Shown here in pieces: positions 1-4,853 of a stretch of DNA of 6,820 nucleotides. The notes beneath the pieces are model-generated. The model did not search any database. It saw only the letters and a program-made list of their open reading frames with translations, and was not told where the DNA came from. The stretch spans positions 1 through 6,820 of the forward strand of contig CAMWSZ010000163.1 of assembly GCA_947177005.1 (NCBI GenBank), given 5' to 3'. Both the position numbers and the translations under genes were made by a program. How positions within the stretch are numbered: the first letter of the stretch is position 1; every line of letters begins with the position of its first letter. The DNA comes from an uncultured Clostridia bacterium. GTDB taxonomy: Bacteria > Bacillota > Clostridia > Oscillospirales > Oscillospiraceae.

Positions 1-6
1 ATATAT

Positions 7-62
7 TCCCCTCCTACAATTTGATTTTATGGATATTATAAACATAATTTGGACAAAATCAA
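7..62 (-). promoter_or_regulatory. Possible leftward promoter and ribosome binding site for a divergent gene outside the window
   Basis: Read on the minus strand, TATAAT lies at 40-35 and TTGATT at 62-57, separated by 16 bases, a plausible sigma-A type promoter. Further along the same strand, at 15-7, is AGGAGGGGA, a strong Shine-Dalgarno-like sequence. A start codon at normal spacing would fall just left of position 1, so no coding sequence can be shown. Together these suggest a divergent gene sharing this intergenic region with murD. The AT-rich composition makes chance -10 matches common, so the call leans on the correctly ordered -35, -10 and Shine-Dalgarno elements. Confidence 0.45.
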
Positions 63-144
63 GATTCATAGTGAAACCGGTGAATTCACTTTCTGCATTT
101 TCCGAGAAAATATGTAGGATTGCACAATTCCATAGCTTCCAAAT

Positions 145-156
145 AAACAATTGTTT
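145..156. repeat. 12-bp perfect palindrome overlapping the murD -35 element
   Basis: AAACAATTGTTT at 145-156 equals its own reverse complement, and its right half is the -35 hexamer (TTGTTT, 151-156) of the murD promoter. A second, looser inverted repeat, ATTG-CA-CAAT, lies upstream at 119-128 and uses the same CAAT/ATTG half-sites. A dimeric repressor bound here would block RNA polymerase, so an operator is possible. AT-rich DNA produces such palindromes by chance, and I do not recognise the motif of a particular regulator. Confidence 0.3.
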
Positions 157-179
157 TCTCTCTCTGATAGTGGTATAAT
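151..179 (+). promoter_or_regulatory. Sigma-A type extended -10 promoter for murD
   Basis: The -35 element is TTGTTT (151-156) and the -10 element is a perfect TATAAT (174-179), with a 17-base spacer. TG at 171-172, one base before the -10, gives an extended -10 that can compensate for the moderate -35. Transcription would start near 186, leaving a leader of about 34 bases that contains the murD Shine-Dalgarno site. No intrinsic terminator separates the promoter from murD. Confidence 0.75.
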
Positions 180-219
180 ATGACAGCTTGAAATTTAGCA
201 GGGGAGGGGAGAAGCCCTT

Positions 220-1602
220 ATGACATTACAAGAATATCTATCCTCTTTATCGGGAAAAACAGTCGCAGTTACCGGCATCGGCGTCAGCAACCGGCCGCTG
301 CTGACGCTCTTGCTGGATGCAGGAATCAATGTGACCGCCTGCGACAAAAAAGACCGTGCCGCACTGGGTCCCGTTGCGGACGAACTGGAGGCCGCAGGCT
401 GTAAACTGCAACTGGGTCCCAACTACTTGGAAAATTTGAAGCAGGATGTCATTTTCCGGACGCCGGGACTGCATCCACGGTATCTGGAGAAGGCTAAGGC
501 AGGAGGCAGCGAAATTACGTCGGAAATGGAAGTGTTTTTCCGTGTCTGTCCCTGTCCCATCACCGGTATTTCCGGCAGCGACGGCAAAACAACTACTACC
601 ACCATGATTGCCCGGCTGCTGGAGGCGGAGGACTATACGGTACATCTGGGCGGAAATATCGGCCGCCCGCTGCTCAGTGAGGCGAACAAAATCTCCAAGA
701 CAGACCAGGCAGTTGTGGAACTGAGCTCCTTCCAATTGATGACCATGCGGCAAAGCCCGCAAACCGCCGTCCTTACCAATCTGGCTCCCAATCACTTGGA
801 CATACATACCAGTATGGACGAGTATGTGGAGGCAAAGGCAGCGCTGCTGGATTACCAGAAGCCGGAGAACTGTGCGGTGTGCAACTGGGACAACGAAATC
901 ACTCGTAAGCTGTCGGAGAGAAGCGCTGGCAGGGTGCTGTACTTCACACGAAATCCGGCAGTCAAACCGGAAAACGGGTGCTGGATACAGGATGAGTGTA
1001 TCTGGTACAGAGACGAAAGGCTGCCGGATGGGGAGCCTGTGCTCCCGCTGCGGGATATCCTGCTGCCCGGAGTCCACAACATCGAGAACTATATGGCGGC
1101 AATTTGTGCTGTAAAAGGGAATGTTTCACATGAAACAATCCAAAATTTTGCAGAAACCTTTGGCGGCGTCGAGCACCGGATCGAGCTGGTGCGGGAACGA
1201 AACGGTGTGCGCTGGTATAACGATTCCATTGCCTCCAGCCCGAGCCGTACCATTGCGGGGCTGAACTCTTTCCCGGAAAAAGTCATCTTAATTGCCGGAG
1301 GTAAGGACAAAGGCATCAGTTACGACAGTTTGGGTCCGGTTATCAATGACCACGTGAAACTGCTGATCCTATGCGGCGCGACAGCCCGGGTTATCCGGGA
1401 AGCAGTGGAAAAAGCAGGGAACTATCGGGGTGTAGAGATTGCAGAGGTGTCCGAGTACCCAGACGCGGTAAAGCTGGCCAGTCAGAAATCCAGTGCTGGA
1501 GATGTGGTGATCCTGTCGCCGGCAAGTACGTCCTTTGACCGTTTCCAAAATTTTGAGGAACGGGGCAGAGTCTTTAAGGAACTGGTACAAAAATTGTCCT
1601 GA
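220..1602 (+). CDS. murD: UDP-N-acetylmuramoyl-L-alanine--D-glutamate ligase (MurD)
   Basis: This cytoplasmic enzyme uses ATP to add D-glutamate to UDP-MurNAc-L-alanine in peptidoglycan precursor synthesis. The 460 residues match the usual family length and show the three Mur-ligase domains. A Rossmann-like N-terminal part (about 11-95) comes first. The ATPase domain has a P-loop GISGSDGKTTTTT (117-129), GGNIGRPLL (144-152), the MurD hallmark ELSSFQL (167-173) and NHLD (191-194). K206 in YVEAKAALL is the likely carbamylated lysine. The C-terminal domain has HNIENYMAA (286-294), NDSIASS (334-340), GGKDKG (360-365) and LSPASTSFDRF (432-442). Where E. coli has DSKATN this protein has DSIASS, a variant I recall from clostridial MurD. 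ATG 220 is chosen because AGGGGAG (205-211) lies 8 bases upstream. It has its own promoter and is followed by a 150-base gap, so it may be monocistronic. The expected dcw-cluster neighbours (mraY, ftsW, murG) are absent. Confidence 0.97.
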   Translation: MTLQEYLSSLSGKTVAVTGIGVSNRPLLTLLLDAGINVTACDKKDRAALGPVADELEAAGCKLQLGPNYLENLKQDVIFRTPGLHPRYLEKAKAGGSEITSEMEVFFRVCPCPITGISGSDGKTTTTTMIARLLEAEDYTVHLGGNIGRPLLSEANKISKTDQAVVELSSFQLMTMRQSPQTAVLTNLAPNHLDIHTSMDEYVEAKAALLDYQKPENCAVCNWDNEITRKLSERSAGRVLYFTRNPAVKPENGCWIQDECIWYRDERLPDGEPVLPLRDILLPGVHNIENYMAAICAVKGNVSHETIQNFAETFGGVEHRIELVRERNGVRWYNDSIASSPSRTIAGLNSFPEKVILIAGGKDKGISYDSLGPVINDHVKLLILCGATARVIREAVEKAGNYRGVEIAEVSEYPDAVKLASQKSSAGDVVILSPASTSFDRFQNFEERGRVFKELVQKLS

Positions 1603-1683
1603 AAATCGTCCAGTACGCTGCTGCACATTCTATGGCAGGTACTTTTCCTTTACGGCAGTGAAGCGAATGAAAAGTTCTTTTTG

Positions 1684-1709
1684 ATTCTTTTTCTTACAAG
1701 AAAAAGAAT
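1684..1709. repeat. A/T-rich perfect inverted repeat in the murD-yunB gap
   Basis: ATTCTTTTTCTT (1684-1695) is the exact reverse complement of AAGAAAAAGAAT (1698-1709). The transcript could form an 11-bp helix with a four-base loop. The left arm is preceded by a direct copy of its core, TTCTTTTT (1675-1682). The helix is nearly all A-U and no U-run follows on either strand, so it is not a standard intrinsic terminator, though it could slow polymerase or stabilise the murD message end. It may belong to a dispersed intergenic repeat family. The rest of 1603-1752 shows only the yunB ribosome binding site; I see no convincing promoter or small gene. Confidence 0.55.
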
Positions 1710-1752
1710 GCCTGCCGCCGCCGACGCATAGGATAAGGCTGAGGTGATGGCG

Positions 1753-2445
1753 ATGCGCCGGGGGTACAGGCCGCCGATGACAGGGGGGCAGAAAGCAAAG
1801 CTGATCTGCTTTTTTCTGGCGGCGGCGACAATTACGCTGGCCGTTGTGGGGACGGCCCACCTGAAAGCGCTGCTGGGAAACCTGGCCGTGACCAGAGTCT
1901 CCAATATGGTGGGACAGATCGTGACGGAAGCGGTGAACAGCGCGATCTCAGATGGAGAAGTCCTTTATACCGACCTGATTACCATGGAAAAAGGCGACGG
2001 TGGAAACATTACCGCTCTCCACAGCAATATGGCTCAGTTCAACCGGCTCCAGTCGGCGATTACACAGGAGGTGCTGACCCGGCTCGATCAGGTGGCGGAT
2101 ACGGATCTCGCTATCCCCGTCGGAACGCTGACCGGCTCGGCGCTGCTGGTAGGCCGGGGTCCCACCCTCAACATCAAAATGCAGTCGGTGGGAAGCTGCT
2201 CGGCTCACTTTGAAAACGAGTTCGATCAGGCAGGCATCAATCAGACCACCCACCGTATCCTGCTGTGTGTGGACGTCTCCATGAGTATCCTGCTGCCGGG
2301 GTTCCGAACCGGAACAGACGTCAGCAATTCCTTTTCCGTGGCGGAGACGGTAATCGTTGGCGCGGTGCCGGATACCTACACCTACTTTGATTCCGGCAAC
2401 GCTATTGAAGACGACGCCTTTGAATATTCGCTCAACAATGGATAA
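1753..2445 (+). CDS. yunB: Sporulation protein YunB
   Basis: The product belongs to the YunB family of endospore-forming Firmicutes, required for normal spore formation in Bacillus subtilis; its biochemical role is unknown. From the preferred start it has 230 residues, close to but slightly shorter than my memory of the Bacillus protein (about 250). A basic N-terminus (MRRGYRPP) precedes one hydrophobic segment (about 17-37), so it is probably anchored in the membrane with the rest outside. Family-like sequence includes VGRGPTLNIKMQSVG (133-147), FENEFDQAGINQTTHRI (153-169) and VPDTYTYF (205-212). ATG 1753 is preferred because GAGGTGAT (1741-1748) is an eight-base match to the 16S complement at good spacing. 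GTG 1744 and ATG 1747 are in-frame alternatives, adding three or two residues. It probably shares a transcript with ligA, 25 bases downstream. In Bacillus this gene is mother-cell (sigma-E) controlled, but I see no clear sigma-E site here. Confidence 0.85.
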   Translation: MRRGYRPPMTGGQKAKLICFFLAAATITLAVVGTAHLKALLGNLAVTRVSNMVGQIVTEAVNSAISDGEVLYTDLITMEKGDGGNITALHSNMAQFNRLQSAITQEVLTRLDQVADTDLAIPVGTLTGSALLVGRGPTLNIKMQSVGSCSAHFENEFDQAGINQTTHRILLCVDVSMSILLPGFRTGTDVSNSFSVAETVIVGAVPDTYTYFDSGNAIEDDAFEYSLNNG

Positions 2446-2448
2446 TAT
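2420..2448 (+). promoter_or_regulatory. Weak candidate promoter for ligA inside the end of yunB
   Basis: TTGAAT (2420-2425) and TAATAT (2443-2448) are separated by 17 bases, each matching four of six consensus positions. Initiation near 2455 would leave a very short leader holding the ligA Shine-Dalgarno site. Functionally it would make sense, since a housekeeping ligase should not depend on transcription from a sporulation gene. The match is weak and may be chance. Confidence 0.25.
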
Positions 2449-2470
2449 TACTACAAAAGAGGGGAATTCT

Positions 2471-4531
2471 ATGGATTACAGAGAAGAAATGAAATCATTG
2501 CGGGATCAACTGAACACCGCAGGCTATCAATATTACGTCCTCGACGCGCCGGTCATGCAGGACTACGAATACGACAGGCTGCTGCGGCGTCTGGAGGACC
2601 TGGAGACGGAACACCCCGAAGAAATCACGCCGGATTCCCCTACCCAGCGGGTAGGGGGACAGGCGCTGGAGAGCTTTACACAGGTGGAACACCCCGTACC
2701 GCTGGAGAGCTTACAGGATGTGTTTTCTCAGGAGGAAGTGGAGGAATTTGCCCAGCGTATGGAGGAATCCTTGACGGATATTGCCTACAGCGTGGAGCCG
2801 AAAGTGGACGGATTGTCCGTTGCGCTGGAGTACCGGGACGGCGTATTTGTGCGCGGAGCCACCCGGGGCGACGGCCGTGTGGGGGAGGATGTGACGGAAA
2901 ATCTGCGGACCATTCGTTCAATTCCGATGATCCTGCCGGACAAGCTGCCCCGTTTGATCGTGCGCGGCGAGGTGTTCATGCCGAAAAACGTGTTCCATAA
3001 GCTCAACAAGCGGCGGGAGGAGCTGGGAGAACCGCTCTTTGCCAATCCGCGCAACGCCGCCGCCGGGTCGCTGCGTCAGTTGGACCCGAAGATCTGCGCC
3101 AAACGGCTGCTGGATATCCGCGTCTTTAACTTGCAGCTGGCCGAGGGCCGGGAGTTTTTTACACACAGCGAGACCATTGCATATATCGCAAGCCAGGGCT
3201 TCCAGACAATCCCCCACAAGGTGTTCTCCGACGCCGCAGGCGTGAATGAGGAAATCGTCCGATTGGGGGAGAACCGGGACGATTTGCCCTTTGATATGGA
3301 CGGCGCAGTTGTAAAGGTAAATAACCTGTCAGACCGTGCAAAGGTGGGCAGTACCGCCAAATGTCCCCGCTGGGCGGTGGCCTACAAATACCCGCCGGAA
3401 CAAAAGCCCTCCAAAGTGCTGGATATCGTGGTGCAGGTTGGCCGGACCGGCGTGCTGACGCCGAAGGTGGTGGTACAGCCGGTGCGTCTGGCGGGGACAA
3501 CCGTCACAAACGCAACGCTGCATAATCAGGATTTTATTGTGGAAAAAGATATCCGTATCGGAGATACGGTGGTCTTGCAGAAGGCCGGAGAGATCATTCC
3601 GGAAGTAGTGGAGGTTTTGAAGGAGCTGCGCCCCGAGGGAACCGTACCGTACCACTTGCCGGAGGTGTGTCCGGTATGCGGCGCGCCGGTGGCGCGGGAC
3701 CCGGACGGCGCGGCGGTCCGCTGTACCGGCGCGGAGTGTCCTGCACAGCTCCACCGGAATCTCACCCATTTCGCCAGCCGCGACGCAATGGATATTGACG
3801 GCGTAGGACCTGCGGTCATGCTCCAACTGATCGACCGGGGTATGGTCAAGAACCCAGCGGATCTGTATTTCCTGACTGTTGAGGAGCTGGCGGACCTGGA
3901 ACGAATGGGGAAAAAGTCCGCTCAAAATGCCGTCAAGGCTATCGACGCCAGCCGGGGCCGCGGATTGGAACGCCTGCTGTACGCTCTGGGAATCCGGCAG
4001 GTGGGACAAAAGGCCGGAAAGGTACTGGCCGCCCATTTCCGGACCTTCGACGCCCTGGCCGCCGCTGCGGAAGAAGAACTGACGGAAATCGACGATGTGG
4101 GCGCGGTCACAGCCGCCTACATCCGGGAGTGGATCGACAACCCTCAGTCGCAGCACCTGATCGGCCGTTTGAAGGAGGCGGGCGTGGCAATGGAGGCAGC
4201 CGAACAGCCCGGCGGGGAGCAGTTCAAGGGGATGACCTTCGTGCTCACCGGGGCGCTCTCTCGCTATACTCGTGACGAGGCCGCCGCTCTCATCGAACGC
4301 CGGGGCGGAAAAGCCAGCTCCTCCGTTAGTAAAAAGACGACCTATGTCGTGGCCGGTGAAAACGCGGGCAGCAAGCTCCGTAAAGCAAATGACCTTGGCA
4401 TCACGGTGCTGACCGAGGACGAATTTGCCGCCATGCTGGAGGAGGAAAAACCAAAGGAAACTGCGGAGGAGAAAGCGGAACAGCCTCAGCAGTATTCCCT
4501 GTTTTCTGCCCCGGAAGCTCCGAACACCTGA
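2471..4531 (+). CDS. ligA: NAD-dependent DNA ligase LigA
   Basis: LigA seals nicks with 5'-phosphate and 3'-hydroxyl ends in replication and repair, using NAD+ as the adenylate donor. All domains are present in 686 residues, close to the usual ~670. Domain Ia with the NAD-binding YxxxDAPxxxDxEYD pattern lies at 21-35. The nucleotidyltransferase core has catalytic K111 in KVDG and the TRGDGRVGEDVTEN block (131-144). An OB fold follows (about 317-385). The zinc finger is C400, C403, C418, C423. Helix-hairpin-helix repeats span about 435-575, and a BRCT domain about 584-658. An acidic, Lys/Glu-rich tail ends in QYSLF (674-678), resembling the bacterial sliding-clamp-binding pentapeptide. ATG 2471 is chosen because GAGGGG (2459-2464) lies 6 bases upstream. 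An in-frame ATG at 2438, overlapping the yunB end, lacks such a site. It follows yunB by 25 bases. No terminator hairpin is visible after the stop, so readthrough into the glycine leader is possible. Confidence 0.98.
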   Translation: MDYREEMKSLRDQLNTAGYQYYVLDAPVMQDYEYDRLLRRLEDLETEHPEEITPDSPTQRVGGQALESFTQVEHPVPLESLQDVFSQEEVEEFAQRMEESLTDIAYSVEPKVDGLSVALEYRDGVFVRGATRGDGRVGEDVTENLRTIRSIPMILPDKLPRLIVRGEVFMPKNVFHKLNKRREELGEPLFANPRNAAAGSLRQLDPKICAKRLLDIRVFNLQLAEGREFFTHSETIAYIASQGFQTIPHKVFSDAAGVNEEIVRLGENRDDLPFDMDGAVVKVNNLSDRAKVGSTAKCPRWAVAYKYPPEQKPSKVLDIVVQVGRTGVLTPKVVVQPVRLAGTTVTNATLHNQDFIVEKDIRIGDTVVLQKAGEIIPEVVEVLKELRPEGTVPYHLPEVCPVCGAPVARDPDGAAVRCTGAECPAQLHRNLTHFASRDAMDIDGVGPAVMLQLIDRGMVKNPADLYFLTVEELADLERMGKKSAQNAVKAIDASRGRGLERLLYALGIRQVGQKAGKVLAAHFRTFDALAAAAEEELTEIDDVGAVTAAYIREWIDNPQSQHLIGRLKEAGVAMEAAEQPGGEQFKGMTFVLTGALSRYTRDEAAALIERRGGKASSSVSKKTTYVVAGENAGSKLRKANDLGITVLTEDEFAAMLEEEKPKETAEEKAEQPQQYSLFSAPEAPNT

Positions 4532-4559
4532 CCAAATAACAAATCAACAAAAAATACCC

Positions 4560-4588
4560 TTGACAGCGGCGGGAAAAACTGGTACTCT
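4560..4588 (+). promoter_or_regulatory. Promoter for the glycine riboswitch and gcvT fusion
   Basis: A consensus TTGACA (4560-4565) is followed after exactly 17 bases by TACTCT (4583-4588). The -10 match is weak but keeps the most important A and final T, and TG at 4580-4581 makes it an extended -10. Initiation near 4595 gives a leader of about 260 bases holding both glycine aptamers and the terminator. It lies 28 bases after the ligA stop, so the downstream gene has its own transcript. Confidence 0.75.
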
Positions 4589-4625
4589 ATACAAAAGAGC
4601 GCAACAAGTGAATCATGCGGATGAT

Positions 4626-4785
4626 TGATTCAGGAGAGACCGTGCGGCAGGCACGGCGCCGAAGGAGCAAGGCCAAACCCTCTCAGGCAACAGGGACTGG
4701 ATCAGGACGAAATCTGGAAAACACTTATCGTGTACCAACGGGGCAACCTGTCAAAAGCAGGGAATCTCTCAGGTCTGACAACAGA
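4626..4785 (+). ncRNA. Tandem glycine riboswitch (two aptamers)
   Basis: This leader RNA should bind glycine and control the downstream GcvT-SHMT gene. Aptamer 1 (4626-4704) is closed by an 8-bp P1: TGATTCAG (4626-4633) with CTGGATCA (4697-4704), including one G-U. P2 is CCGTGC (4640-4645) with GCACGG (4651-4656). The conserved core GGCGCCGAAGGAGCAA (4655-4670) and TCTCAGGCAA (4681-4690) follow, as in the Bacillus subtilis gcvT riboswitch as I recall it. The linker has GGACGAA (4705-4711). Aptamer 2 (about 4713-4785) has P1 TCTG (4713-4716) with CAGA (4782-4785), P2 ACAC/GTGT (4721-4724/4730-4733), core ACCAACGGGGCAA (4734-4746), a CCTG/CAGG hairpin (4747-4750/4758-4761) and AATCTCTCAGGT (4763-4774). 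Aptamer 2's P1 overlaps the terminator's left arm, so glycine binding should prevent termination, an ON switch. Family identity is direct from sequence; the helices are my hand folding and the switching logic is inferred. Confidence 0.95.
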
Positions 4786-4818
4786 GGCGTAACATAAGAT
4801 TTGTTGCGCCCTGTTTTT
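4780..4818 (+). terminator. Intrinsic terminator, expression platform of the glycine riboswitch
   Basis: The left arm (4780-4793, AACAGAGGCGTAAC) pairs with the right arm (4803-4815, GTTGCGCCCTGTT) over 13 base pairs with one bulged A (4785) and one G-U. A 9-base loop separates the arms, and a T-run (4814-4818) follows immediately. Bases 4782-4785 are also the 3' side of aptamer 2's P1, so terminator and glycine-bound aptamer exclude each other. This arrangement predicts termination without glycine and readthrough with it. Confidence 0.88.
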
Positions 4819-4853
4819 GTATCCAATAAACGATTTTCGGAAGGAGAAAAGTT

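Noticed and set aside
70..100. Hairpin AGTGAA/TTCACT followed by T-rich sequence as a terminator of an upstream gene
   Set aside because: The helix has only six base pairs and the T-rich stretch is interrupted. The left-facing Shine-Dalgarno site suggests the neighbour is divergent, so no terminator is needed here.
247..1077. Minus-strand open frame of 276 codons opposite murD
   Set aside because: It is the shadow of a complete MurD; it is rich in His, Arg and Gln with no motifs.
1693..1700. CTTACAAG as a sigma-E -10 element for yunB
   Set aside because: It resembles the sigma-E -10, but no matching -35 lies 14-15 bases upstream and it falls inside the inverted repeat.
1634..1716. Larger stem between GGCAGG (1634-1639) and CCTGCC (1711-1716) enclosing the A/T-rich repeat
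   Set aside because: Only six base pairs over a 71-base loop, and neighbouring complementary bases are in the wrong order to extend it; likely chance.
2357..2470. Upstream-extended start for ligA at 2357 or 2438
   Set aside because: 2357 overlaps yunB by 89 bases and lacks a Shine-Dalgarno site. 2438 would overlap the yunB stop but also lacks one. ATG 2471 has GAGGGG at good spacing and fits the family N-terminus.
3329..4156. Minus-strand open frame of 275 codons opposite ligA
   Set aside because: It lies against the OB, zinc finger and HhH regions of LigA and has no family features.
4425..4797. Two small plus-strand open frames (4425-4628 and 4615-4797) in the ligA end and glycine leader
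   Set aside because: The first is out of frame with LigA; the second lies inside the glycine aptamers, whose bases are explained by RNA structure.
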